This document shows positions 37,988 through 45,934 of a stretch of 64,000 bases of DNA, one piece after another. How positions within the stretch are numbered: the stretch's first letter is position 1; every line of letters starts with the position of its first letter. A program made the translations under genes and the position numbers. The notes under the pieces were generated by a model. It had not been told where the DNA came from. It was given only the letters and a program-made list of their open reading frames with translations, and did no database searches. Source of the DNA: an uncultured Mesonia sp. (GTDB lineage: Bacteria > Bacteroidota > Bacteroidia > Flavobacteriales > Flavobacteriaceae); assembly GCA_958296185.1 (NCBI GenBank), contig CATQIB010000006.1:219206-283205 (forward strand), in the 5' to 3' direction.

Positions 37988-39300
37988 GAAAATAGTTTGT
38001 TTTGTAGCCAAGTCTGTTGGTATTTACCCGATGCATCGTATCGGTTGGCTTGACTGTTAATATTAAATTTACGGTCCCGAGGGTCATTGCCTACACCGCT
38101 GTTATACATCCAATTACCCCAGTTACTGTGCACATCATAATCTATTAGCATACTCTCTAAGTAGGCGGCGCCTATGCGCCAATCTTGTTTTAATTCCTTA
38201 GCCCAATAACTGTTGATATTTTGCCTGCCTCTGTTGCTCATAAATCCGGTTTGAGCTAATTCAATCATATTTGCATTTACAAACGGTTCGGCTGTTTTAC
38301 CTTGTCGCCATTGTTCAAATACCTGTGGGTTGTTATGCCAGTTTAGTTTTTCTTTACGGATCCCTGATTGCTTAAAAATAGCATTACCGTGCTTGAGTGA
38401 AATGTATTTGAAGAAGTCTCGCCACAGCAACTCAAAAATTAACCAATAGGTGCTTTCATTTTTTGTAATTTCTTTTTCATAGTTTTTGACCTCCCAATAA
38501 ATTTGCCTAGCCGATATACAACCCTTAGCCAGCCACGCCGATAGTTTTGAGCTGTAATCTGCACCCAATAGTCCATTTCTCGTTTTTTTGTAAACGCTCA
38601 ACTTCTGGGTTTTCCAAAAATAATCCTGTATTCTTTTAGAGGCCTCTTGTTCTCCTCCCTTAAAGGGGAAAGCTGAACGAAAATCGGGTTCAAAAGAATG
38701 TAGTCCTAGTTCTTCTAAAGTGGGGATAGCTTCTGAATGTTTACTAAGTGTCTGATGGTAGTTTTTTTGTGGTAGTGGTAGGCAAGCTCTTACCTTTGCT
38801 TCTTTTTCTACTTTTTTTCTAAATGCGGTAAAAACTTCAGGTATTTGGTTAAAACTAAAGGGAATGTCTTTTGGGTGATATAGCATTTGGTCAAAAAAGG
38901 AATGCGCTTTTAGTAGGCTGCACCGATTTTTAATTTTACTATATACCAAAAACTCTTCTTCTGTCCATTCTTTTTGGGAATAGAGAGCGGTAATATTAAA
39001 TTTTTCAACCAACTCGGGTATTTTATCTTCGGGTTTTGCCCTAAAAACCAATAAGTCTATGCCTAGTTTAGTCTTTAAATTCTGTTTTAATTGCTTTACA
39101 CTCTCTATAAGAAATTGCGCTCTAAACTTCTCTGTTTTTTTAAAACCATAGGCGGTGGTAGCATAATGGCGAGGATCAAAGCAATAAACCGCATATACTT
39201 GTGGGTGTTTTTTGCAAGCCGTGTATAAGCTTTTTTGATCGGTAACGCGCAGGTCGTTTCTAAACCAAACTAGTGCGCTGTCTTTTTGTTTTGTCTGCAT
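37984..39300 (-). CDS. DASH-type cryptochrome/photolyase
   Basis: Protein of 438 residues: N-terminal photolyase alpha/beta domain ([17 protein letters not shown], the usual antenna-binding fold) and C-terminal FAD domain. FAD-site markers are [20 protein letters not shown], the WRDFFKY segment, and the sequence [23 protein letters not shown] (partly quoted: [10 protein letters not shown]), whose SNRGRQN is typical of CRY-DASH. The last part has the [25 protein letters not shown] region (partly quoted: [10 protein letters not shown]). DASH proteins repair cyclobutane dimers in single-stranded or looped DNA. Its start lies inside the end of the DUF2256 gene. Confidence 0.95.
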   Translation of the reverse strand: MQTKQKDSALVWFRNDLRVTDQKSLYTACKKHPQVYAVYCFDPRHYATTAYGFKKTEKFRAQFLIESVKQLKQNLKTKLGIDLLVFRAKPEDKIPELVEKFNITALYSQKEWTEEEFLVYSKIKNRCSLLKAHSFFDQMLYHPKDIPFSFNQIPEVFTAFRKKVEKEAKVRACLPLPQKNYHQTLSKHSEAIPTLEELGLHSFEPDFRSAFPFKGGEQEASKRIQDYFWKTQKLSVYKKTRNGLLGADYSSKLSAWLAKGCISARQIYWEVKNYEKEITKNESTYWLIFELLWRDFFKYISLKHGNAIFKQSGIRKEKLNWHNNPQVFEQWRQGKTAEPFVNANMIELAQTGFMSNRGRQNINSYWAKELKQDWRIGAAYLESMLIDYDVHSNWGNWMYNSGVGNDPRDRKFNINSQANRYDASGKYQQTWLQNKLFS

Positions 39301-39410
39301 CTTTGGCTACAATATTTTACATGTTCCCAATCGCGCTGCCATTTTTTACGCCAAGTGAACGGACGCTGGCAAGTCACGCAAATCTTTACAGGAAGATGTT
39401 TCTTATTCAT
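39270..39410 (-). CDS. DUF2256 zinc-ribbon small protein
   Basis: A 46-residue protein read by eye from ATG 39410 to TAG 39270-39272. Basic N-terminus [10 protein letters not shown], then C11-x2-C14, the family core RPFTWRKKW, and C34-x3-C38 (YCSQRC), a treble-clef/zinc-ribbon pattern. DUF2256 proteins are known mostly from genes next to cryptochromes and are sometimes fused to them. It overlaps the flavin reductase end by 8 nt and the DASH-cryptochrome start by 31 nt, so translation is coupled. Function unknown. Confidence 0.9.
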   Translation of the reverse strand: MNKKHLPVKICVTCQRPFTWRKKWQRDWEHVKYCSQRCRQNKKTAH

Positions 39411-40035
39411 AAATACTTTTGGTGGGTACATTGGGTTTGGCGTAGGCCAGACGATCTAAAAGTTGAGGTAAGGCATAGGCATCTAAACCATTTATACACA
39501 CCGTATCTTGTTGGGCTAATCCTAAAAAACCATCTTCTGCTGGCGAGGTTTCGGTAGTTACGCCTAAAATCTCTCCTACAATTAATCGGCATTTATTCTC
39601 TTCTATAAAATAATGATTTTGCATTTTACAAGCTATTTGTACCGGTGCCTCTGCTACGAAAGGCGCTTCAAAACCGTTTTTATAGACTGGAGTAAGGCCG
39701 CTTTTCTCAAATTCCGACACATCACCACTATAGCGCGCCGAGGTATGATGAGCTTGTTGGTAAATCTTTTGGTTCACATGATTAACACTAAAAACCCCAG
39801 TGCTATTAAGATTATCCCAAGTGTTGCGAATTGCAGAAGTAGGCCGCAAAATAAAGCCCAGTAAGGGCGGATGACTGCCTAAATGGATTACAGAGCTGAA
39901 AATAGCGAGATTTTCAATGCCATCTTGCGATCGTGTTCCAATCAGATTAGCCGATTTATATCCGCTCAAGCTATTGATAAAATTAGCACGATAGCGCTGG
40001 TCCATAGCTTTGATTTGTGATCCTGAAAAATACAT
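39403..40035 (-). CDS. Flavin reductase family protein (flavoredoxin-like)
   Basis: FMN-binding split-barrel protein of 210 residues. Family features: [17 protein letters not shown], the FMN-loop region [24 protein letters not shown] (partly quoted: [12 protein letters not shown]), [10 protein letters not shown]. First gene of the operon with DUF2256, DASH cryptochrome and FeS photolyase. It could reduce FMN or FAD for the photolyases, which need FADH-. That role is inferred from position only; family members also act as general flavin reductases. Confidence 0.88.
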   Translation of the reverse strand: MYFSGSQIKAMDQRYRANFINSLSGYKSANLIGTRSQDGIENLAIFSSVIHLGSHPPLLGFILRPTSAIRNTWDNLNSTGVFSVNHVNQKIYQQAHHTSARYSGDVSEFEKSGLTPVYKNGFEAPFVAEAPVQIACKMQNHYFIEENKCRLIVGEILGVTTETSPAEDGFLGLAQQDTVCINGLDAYALPQLLDRLAYAKPNVPTKSIYE

Positions 40036-40138
40036 ATGTTTAATAAATTTACTATTGTGTTAAACAAAAGTAAGCTTTTGGCAAAAAAAAGACAGCTAAA
40101 ACAACTGCCTTTTTCAACAACTAAACTTAAAAATTAAA

Positions 40139-40276
40139 CTACTTTTTGTTTTTTTGATCTTTTATAGTTTTTTCATCAAAATCTACTTCATTGTTCTCGC
40201 GCTTTCGATTACCAAATGAATCTAAGGGCTGGTCTTGTTCTTTTCTCTTTCTGTGTTTCTCTTCAATTCGTCCCAT
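40139..40276 (-). CDS. Small basic hypothetical protein (45 residues)
   Basis: Read by eye: ATG 40276 to TAG 40139-40141. The product is entirely charged and polar (MGRIEEKHRKRKEQDQPLDS start, then a Lys/Asp-rich tail) with no hydrophobic stretch. It lies between the symporter and the flavin reductase with a purine-rich leader before the ATG and a weak hairpin plus U tract after the stop (plus strand about 40080-40115). I do not recognise it. Coding is plausible but unproven. Confidence 0.45.
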   Translation of the reverse strand: MGRIEEKHRKRKEQDQPLDSFGNRKRENNEVDFDEKTIKDQKNKK

Positions 40277-40393
40277 TTCTTTTTTCTTTAAAATTAGGCT
40301 TATTTTTGGAGAAACATTTTAATAAAAAATTAAAATTTTGTTAAGTAGGTTTAAATTTAGCAAAATAAATTGATTAAGTATAATTTATTGCTA

Positions 40394-41845
40394 TTATTTC
40401 TTTAAAATATTTGCTTTACGGATGAAAGCCTTGTTTTGGTTGTAATCTGAAGAAGTACAAAAACTTAAACTTACATATAAAATAAAAGCTCCACCAATAC
40501 CTATTAGGGCTTGCTCTGTAGAAGCTACTTCCCAAGCCAGCGGTAAATCGGCCCCTAGGGCAATAGCAAAATGATAACTTGAGAATGCTAGACCGTAAAG
40601 CATGGTGTAAAAGGCGGCTTGGCTGCTGCCTCTATACCATAGAAAGCCCATAACCAAAGGTACAAATGCTCCGCTGGTTAAAAAATCTGAACCTATCCAA
40701 GATACTTTTAATACCGATTTTATTTTTAGTGCAATAAATAAAGCAATTGCAGCCATGAGAAAGGTGGCTACTCGGGCGACCAAGATTTTCTCTTTATTGC
40801 TCGATTGGGGTTTCAGGTGGTTCTGATAAATATCTACACTTAGTGCCATTGCACCGGTATTGAGCAGTGAATCCATTGTCGACATAATGGCGGCACTCAA
40901 ACCTACAAAAATCAAAGCACTTAGCATAGGATGCTCTATTTGCGCAACCATAGTGGGTACAATTCCGCTTGACGGAACATCTTCATATATTACACTAGCG
41001 AACATTCCGGTATAGGTTACCATAAGGTATAATGGAATAAAGGCAATAAAACTGTACAGCATCATTCTTTTGGCATCGCTACCGCTTTTGGCGGCCGAAA
41101 TTCTTTGCCAAACATTGGCTTGTATCATCCAGGAGGTGCCAAAGGTAATCACGTAGGCTAATTGGTCGGGAACCTTATGAAAAAAAGAGGTGAATCCGGT
41201 TTTTTGTTGAAGCAGCGCTTGTTGTTGTACCGCCTGCATTCCGCCAGATGTGGTATAAGTAAAATAAAATAGAAAAATTCCCGCCAGTAAGAAAAATACA
41301 AATTGGAGTAAATCGGTTACCACTACTCCTTTAAATCCGCCAAAGAGCGAATATAAGAGTACAATACCTGTACCTAAAAGGGCTCCGCTTTCGTAACTTA
41401 TAGCAAAGAAAGCTTCAAAAAATTTACCGATGACAATTACTTGTATGGCGGCAGCAATAAGCATAAAAAGCAGTATGAAAATACTAAGTAGTAATCCGGT
41501 CCTTCGGTCATAACGGGCTTGCATCAATTGGGGTTGTGAAAGATGCCCTAAGTTTCTAATACCTTTTGAAAAAACATACATCAAGCCCGTTGCTAGCAAA
41601 ACGGGTACTCCATAAATCCAAAAAGAGTTGAGGCCGTTGGCATGAGCATGGTCTACCAAGTCTATTGCCGATCCGCCTCCCCACCAACTGGCAATGAAAG
41701 TGACGGCCAGTAACCACGCAGGTAGTTTGCGTGAAGCCAGAAAGTAATCTTCATTGTTTTTGCTCTTGCTGTAATAAATGCCTATACCCGCGATTAGCAC
41801 GACATATATCACTAAAAAGAGGACACTTAATTCATGATTATTCAT
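40394..41845 (-). CDS. Sodium:solute symporter (SSS family)
   Basis: Inner-membrane protein of 483 residues with 13 or so hydrophobic segments. SSS signature parts: YYSKSKNNEDYFLASRKLPAWL, then TFIASWWGGGSAIDL near residue 50, the GFKGVVVTDLLQFVFFL region near 170, and the sodium-site helix STMDSLLNTGAMALSVDIY near 315. Substrate is not predictable from sequence (sugars, amino acids, vitamins and carboxylates all occur). It is divergent from the TPP-riboswitch transcript by about 260 nt. A thiamine link is not supported because the riboswitch faces away. Confidence 0.9.
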   Translation of the reverse strand: MNNHELSVLFLVIYVVLIAGIGIYYSKSKNNEDYFLASRKLPAWLLAVTFIASWWGGGSAIDLVDHAHANGLNSFWIYGVPVLLATGLMYVFSKGIRNLGHLSQPQLMQARYDRRTGLLLSIFILLFMLIAAAIQVIVIGKFFEAFFAISYESGALLGTGIVLLYSLFGGFKGVVVTDLLQFVFFLLAGIFLFYFTYTTSGGMQAVQQQALLQQKTGFTSFFHKVPDQLAYVITFGTSWMIQANVWQRISAAKSGSDAKRMMLYSFIAFIPLYLMVTYTGMFASVIYEDVPSSGIVPTMVAQIEHPMLSALIFVGLSAAIMSTMDSLLNTGAMALSVDIYQNHLKPQSSNKEKILVARVATFLMAAIALFIALKIKSVLKVSWIGSDFLTSGAFVPLVMGFLWYRGSSQAAFYTMLYGLAFSSYHFAIALGADLPLAWEVASTEQALIGIGGAFILYVSLSFCTSSDYNQNKAFIRKANILKK

Positions 41846-42023
41846 TACCCTTATTTTGTGGTCGAAAGTACGAGATTAATTCTTTTTCTTGAGTTGTACC
41901 TACCTTAATTGTAACTTAAATTATTAGACTAACATATTTGTTTTTACAGTTTAGCCTAGGAGACAAACAAAATTAAACACCAGAACGGTTTAGCATGATT
42001 ATTTTGCTTACTTTTGCTTTAAG

Positions 42024-42108
42024 AAATGGGGTGCTTATTTCATAGGCTGAGAAGATACCCAGAGGTCATCCTCGAAACCTGATCTGGATAATGCCAGCGT
42101 AGGGATTT
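42024..42108 (+). ncRNA. TPP riboswitch (thi box)
   Basis: All conserved parts are present in order: GGGGTGC (42028-42034), GGCTGAGA (42046-42053), ATACCC, the GAAACCTGATCTGGATAATGCCAGCGTAGGGA core (partly quoted: CTGATCTGGATAATGCCAGC), closed by the AAAT/ATTT P1 end. It lies 65 nt upstream of the PnuC-type gene start and should sense thiamine pyrophosphate. Confidence 0.95.
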
Positions 42109-42117
42109 TAATGGACT

Positions 42118-42135
42118 ACTTTTGCAAACAAAAGT
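42118..42135 (+). promoter_or_regulatory. Hairpin in the riboswitch-transporter leader
   Basis: A perfect 7-bp stem ACTTTTG/CAAAAGT with loop CAAA, 10 nt after the riboswitch P1 helix. No T run follows, so it is not an intrinsic terminator; it may belong to the expression platform. Confidence 0.5.
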
Positions 42136-42173
42136 CTTGGTCTGCACTTGCCATTTCGTTAAACTATAAAGAA

Positions 42174-42785
42174 ATGGATTCGCTGTTCTACAATTTTACC
42201 CTTATTCAAATCTTAGGCACCTGCTTTGGCGTTACTCAAGTTTTACTGGCCAGGCAAAACTATATACATAACTACCTGTTTGGCATTGTTTCAATACTGC
42301 TAAGTATCTGGATACACTACCACTCCCAACTATATGCCGATATTGTTTTGAGTTTATATTATCTTGTGATGAGTATATACGGATGGCTGTATTGGCAGTT
42401 TGGTAAGAAAAACAATCCGCCACCCATACAATATGCCAATCGTTTAGACTATATAAAAAGCTTTGGCATTGTGTTGTTTTGTTTTGCAGCGATGAGCTTC
42501 TGGTTAATCAACTACACCGATTCTGATGTGCCTATTTGGGACGCAACCACCAGTGCTTTTGCTTGGGCAGGCATGTGGTTGATGGCAAAACGTAAAATGG
42601 AGAATTGGATTTTTCTCAACATCAGTAACATCATTACCATTCCTTTACTAATTTATAAAGAACTTTATATCTATGCTGCCCTCACCGGTTTTTTATTTGT
42701 GGTAGGGGTTTCAGGATATTTAAAGTGGAGAAAATTAATACAAGATGAAAACCAATCTACAAGGCATCAGCCAGCAACAACTTAA
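42174..42785 (+). CDS. pnuT: PnuC-family transporter under TPP control (probable thiamine transporter PnuT)
   Basis: Membrane protein of 203 residues from ATG 42174; an in-frame ATG at 42111 directly after the riboswitch would add 21 unconserved residues. Seven hydrophobic segments. PnuC landmarks: GTCFGVTQVLLARQNYIHNYLFGI, the family LYYLVMSIYGWLYW (W-x-x-W binding region), and SAFAWAGMWLMAKRKMENWIFL near the end. PnuC brings in nicotinamide riboside; the upstream TPP riboswitch marks this as the thiamine-type member PnuT. The next gene begins 41 nt before its stop. Confidence 0.88.
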   Translation: MDSLFYNFTLIQILGTCFGVTQVLLARQNYIHNYLFGIVSILLSIWIHYHSQLYADIVLSLYYLVMSIYGWLYWQFGKKNNPPPIQYANRLDYIKSFGIVLFCFAAMSFWLINYTDSDVPIWDATTSAFAWAGMWLMAKRKMENWIFLNISNIITIPLLIYKELYIYAALTGFLFVVGVSGYLKWRKLIQDENQSTRHQPATT

Positions 42786-43773
42786 AGCCGCCTGTTTAGA
42801 GGCGACAAGCTTCTCTAATGAAGTGCTGCACTACTTGGCGCAAGAAAATTTATGGAATATCTGGGTACCTCAAGAGTATGGCGGTCAAGCTTTATCTTTA
42901 ACCCAAGGTTTAAAGAAGTTACAAGCAATAGCAACAATAGATGGCAGCCTGGGTTGGACGCTCACCTTGTGCAGTGGTGCCAATTTCTTTGTTGGCAATT
43001 TAGAACACGAGGCTGCAGCCGAAGTCTTTAAAGATAAACAAAACACCATATTGGGCGGAAGCGGCGGAGTGTTTGGCGAAGCGCATCAAGAAGAGGGGCA
43101 ATACCGTATAAATGGAACTTGGCATTATGCCACTGGAGCACCTTATCTTACGCATTTTACTTTAAATGCTCGAATTATGAATGCCGGGAAGCCGGTAAAA
43201 GATGACAACGGAAACGACTTAATAAAAAGTTTTATTTTGCCTAAAGAAGCGGTGAGGATTATTCCTAACTGGTCGAGTATGGGTTTAAAGGCTACGGCTA
43301 CACACTCTTTTCAGGTTTCAGATTATCGTGTGGCGCCAAGATTTAGTTTTGTTTATCACGAAGTGAAACATAAGGCAGCTTTGTATCAGATTCCTTTTTC
43401 GGTCTTTGCCGATTTTACTTTATGGGTCAATTACATCGGCATGGCGCAACATTTTTTAGATTTAACCAAGTATAAAGCGGCTGAATCTTCTTGGCAAATT
43501 TTAAATGCTAGCCTAGAAGACAGCGAAAAACGCATATATGACTTAGCACTACAAACCGAAAGGCGTCTGGATAATTCAACATTTGGTTGGGAAGAATGGG
43601 TGGTGCAGGTACACCAAGCAGCCGTAAATTCTGTGCAAGCTATCTCTCAAGCCATTACAGGTTTGTATCCGTTTTTAGGTATTTCGGCAAGTAAAGAAGG
43701 CACCGAGCTGAACCAGGTATTTAAAGATTACTTCACCGCAACCCAACACCATATTTTTACAAAGAAGCGTTAG
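42745..43773 (+). CDS. Acyl-CoA-dehydrogenase-fold flavoprotein
   Basis: Protein of 342 residues, shorter than the about 380 typical of the family, beginning inside pnuT (41-nt overlap). N-terminal helical domain with VPQEYGGQALSLTQGLKKL and DGSLGWTLTLCSG, a central beta domain (GGVFGEAHQEEGQYRINGTWHYATGA, partly quoted: YRINGTWHYATGA), then a helical bundle. It resembles the flavin-dependent monooxygenase branch (DszC/HpaB-like) more than beta-oxidation enzymes; no obvious catalytic Glu base. Cotranscription with a riboswitch-controlled thiamine transporter suggests a part in salvage of a thiamine-related compound, but that is inference. Confidence 0.8.
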   Translation: MKTNLQGISQQQLKAACLEATSFSNEVLHYLAQENLWNIWVPQEYGGQALSLTQGLKKLQAIATIDGSLGWTLTLCSGANFFVGNLEHEAAAEVFKDKQNTILGGSGGVFGEAHQEEGQYRINGTWHYATGAPYLTHFTLNARIMNAGKPVKDDNGNDLIKSFILPKEAVRIIPNWSSMGLKATATHSFQVSDYRVAPRFSFVYHEVKHKAALYQIPFSVFADFTLWVNYIGMAQHFLDLTKYKAAESSWQILNASLEDSEKRIYDLALQTERRLDNSTFGWEEWVVQVHQAAVNSVQAISQAITGLYPFLGISASKEGTELNQVFKDYFTATQHHIFTKKR

Positions 43774-43952
43774 AAATACAAAGCATAAAGAACTAGAAGC
43801 GATAAGTAAGCAATAAAATAAAGTTTTTAGGACAAAACTTTATAAGCGTTATTAAGCAATTAAATCTAGAGAGAAACAAATAATCTGTTTTTATTTGAAT
43901 TTCGAATAATTCATCGCAATATGTTGCTCACTTTATAGGGCATATATCAAAA

Positions 43953-43995
43953 ATAAAAAACCGCAACTGCAATATTATTAAGCAGTTGCGGTTTT
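43953..43995 (-). terminator. Terminator of ssrA (minus strand)
   Basis: A 12-bp perfect stem AACCGCAACTGC/GCAGTTGCGGTT (43959-43970 with 43982-43993). An A run at 43953-43960 gives the U tract on the minus strand; the plus strand has TTTTATT after it, so it may also serve the flavoprotein gene. Confidence 0.88.
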
Positions 43996-44001
43996 ATTAA
44001 G

Positions 44002-44398
44002 TGGAGTCGGGGAGACTCGAACTCCCGTCCAAACAAGCAATTCAATGGCTTTCTACACGCTTAGTTTTCACTTGAATTTTCGAGAAAAATCTGGCAGAAA
44101 ACCGCCTAATCTTTCCTTAGCCTTTTCAATTTCGGTATTCCTTAAAGGCGTCAGAATACCTAAATTTACTTTATCGGTGCCTCCAATGCAAGTGCCGTAA
44201 ATTAAGGCCCTCGCGAGACATCTCGGCTCCCTGTCTTACAGGGACTAAGCTAATCTTACTATAATTCAGATTATGCAGCCAAGGCGTAATTATTTTCGCC
44301 GTTTAAAAAAGTCTGAAACATGAGATTTACGAGCTATATTCCGGCGCTCGACGTGCTTACTATTCAATTCGACTCGCTGTCAAAACCAAATCGACCCC
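44002..44398 (-). ncRNA. ssrA: Transfer-messenger RNA (tmRNA)
   Basis: Rescues stalled ribosomes by trans-translation. About 397 nt on the minus strand. Acceptor stem GGGGTCG (5' end at 44398) pairs with CGACTCC; the 3' T-arm GGGAGTTCGAGTCTCCC is tRNA-like; CCA is not encoded. The tag frame (44271-44300) encodes GENNYALAA then TAA, matching Flavobacteria. One-piece, not permuted. Confidence 0.96.
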
Positions 44399-44472
44399 AA
44401 TAGTAGTATCATTATCTACAAGAACTATTCCCTTTTTACCCTTGGCAGGAAAATTAGCATTTGTCAACTGCT
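44399..44472. other. Upstream region of ssrA
   Basis: 74 bases between the tmRNA 5' end and the structured element. It presumably contains the ssrA promoter (minus strand), but no clean TAnnTTTG is visible. Confidence 0.4.
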
Positions 44473-44586
44473 AACGGGATTTTGGGCGTTCCGCTTTTGT
44501 GGCAAAAGCGGCGGGCTATCCGCTATATCTTTTAAAGCAAACCAGCTTTAAAAGTATGCCGCTGCTATCCCTAACGCAAAATCGTT
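44473..44586. repeat. 114-nt structured, repeat-like element upstream of ssrA
   Basis: The ends pair as AACG/CGTT, ATTTTG/CAAAAT and CGTT/AACG, a 14-bp stem with two GG bulges. Inside are a 9-bp hairpin CCGCTTTTG-TGG-CAAAAGCGG (44491-44511) and a 10-bp hairpin CTTTTAAAGC-N6-GCTTTAAAAG (44529-44554). Conserved-looking strings GGGCTATCCGCT and GCCGCTGCTATCCCT lie at the junctions. I recall such strings recurring in flavobacterial genomes, possibly as the Flavo-1 RNA family; strand unclear. Confidence 0.68.
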
Positions 44587-44728
44587 TTAAAAGAACAATA
44601 TCTGTAATAGATAAGGCTGGCAAAGATACAATAAAATCATATATTTACCCAATAAATCCGAAAGTCTTCCGCTGGCTTGTTAAAGATGAAGTGGTTTTAA
44701 CTTTTGCCGATAAAATTTTTGTGAAAAT
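44587..44728. other. Leader upstream of the saccharopine-dehydrogenase-type gene
   Basis: About 140 bases, AT-rich. An open frame (44499-44732) runs through here and ends in ATGA with the next gene, but its first third is the structured element and the peptide resembles nothing I know. Treated as non-coding leader. Confidence 0.4.
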
Positions 44729-45934
44729 ATGAAAATAGGAATTATAAAAGAACGTAAAAATCCGCCCGACAGGCGAGTGGTGTTTTCTCCAGAAAAACTT
44801 TCTCAACTTAAAAAGCAATTCCCTGGCTGTCAAATTGCCGTAGAATCTTCGGCTATTCGTGTTTTTCCAGACGAAGACTATGAGAATTTAGGGTTCGAGG
44901 TAACCCAAGATATGAGCGATTGCGATGTTTTATTAGGCGTCAAAGAGGTGCCGATTGAAGCTTTAATACCCCGTAAAAAATATTTTTTCTTCTCGCATAC
45001 CATCAAAAAGCAACCCTATAATAGGGCTTTATTGCGGGCTATTTTGTCGAAAAATATAGAACTCTATGATCACGAGGTAATTACCGATGCCCAAAACAGC
45101 AGACTTATTGGCTTTGGTCGCTACGCAGGTATCGTGGGAGCCTACAACGGCTTTAGAGCTTTAGGATTACGCGATAATTTATTCAATTTACCCAAAGTAG
45201 AAGACCTACCCGATTATAATGCTGTGGTAGCCAACTTGCAGCAAGTAAAATTGCCGCCTATTAAAATAGCGCTAACAGGATCTGGAAAAGTAGCGCATGG
45301 CGCACAAGAAATTTTAGAACACCTGAATATTAAAATGATAAGCGTTCACGATTTTCTAACGAAAAGCTATGATGAGCCGGTGTATACCATGATAGATGTG
45401 CTTGATTATAACAAACGCAAAGATGATAAGGTGCTCGATAAGTATGACTTTTACAATCATCCTGAGCAATACGAATCTGATTTTATGCGTTTTTCGCGGG
45501 TAACCGACTATTTTATAGCTGGTCATTTTTATGGTGAAGGCGCACCAAAATTGATTACCCAAGAACAAATTCAACAACCCGATTTTAACATTGATCTTAT
45601 TGCCGATGTAAGTTGCGATATCAATGGACCCATTGCCAGCACCATAAGGGCCTCAACCATCGCCGATCCGTTTTATGGCTATGACAAAACCAGTGGTAAA
45701 GAAGTTGCCTACGATGCAAAAAATGCCATTTGTGTAATGGCTGTAGATAATTTGCCTTGTGAACTACCCAAAGATGCTAGCGAAGGCTTTGGCGATATGT
45801 TTTTAGAGCACGTAATACCCAATTTCTTTAATGACGACCCAGATGGTATTTTAGAACGAGCTAGAATGACCTTTAACGGAGAGCTAACGCCAAGATATGC
45901 CTATTTAAAAGATTATGTAGATGAGGAAGAGTAG
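44729..45934 (+). CDS. NAD(P)-dependent dehydrogenase, saccharopine/alanine dehydrogenase (AlaDh/PNT) type
   Basis: Protein of 401 residues. The AlaDh/PNT N-terminal pattern is clear: KIGIIKERKNPPDRRVVFSPE, then DVLLGVKEVPIEAL near residue 68 and the FFFSHTIKKQPYNRALL stretch. The Rossmann glycines are KIALTGSGKVAHGA near residue 180; LIADVSCDINGPIASTIRASTIADPFY (partly quoted: DVSCDINGPIAST) matches lysine-forming saccharopine dehydrogenases. Fungal-type Lys1 makes or splits saccharopine in lysine metabolism; bacterial role here is open. The next gene overlaps its end by 14 nt. Confidence 0.83.
   Translation: MKIGIIKERKNPPDRRVVFSPEKLSQLKKQFPGCQIAVESSAIRVFPDEDYENLGFEVTQDMSDCDVLLGVKEVPIEALIPRKKYFFFSHTIKKQPYNRALLRAILSKNIELYDHEVITDAQNSRLIGFGRYAGIVGAYNGFRALGLRDNLFNLPKVEDLPDYNAVVANLQQVKLPPIKIALTGSGKVAHGAQEILEHLNIKMISVHDFLTKSYDEPVYTMIDVLDYNKRKDDKVLDKYDFYNHPEQYESDFMRFSRVTDYFIAGHFYGEGAPKLITQEQIQQPDFNIDLIADVSCDINGPIASTIRASTIADPFYGYDKTSGKEVAYDAKNAICVMAVDNLPCELPKDASEGFGDMFLEHVIPNFFNDDPDGILERARMTFNGELTPRYAYLKDYVDEEE

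Noticed and set aside
40394..41845. The sodium symporter as part of the TPP-controlled regulon
   Set aside because: The riboswitch lies on the other strand and reads away from it.
44499..44732. 77-codon plus-strand frame ending in ATGA with the dehydrogenase gene
   Set aside because: Its first third is the hairpin-rich element and the rest resembles no family. The overlap with the next start may be chance.
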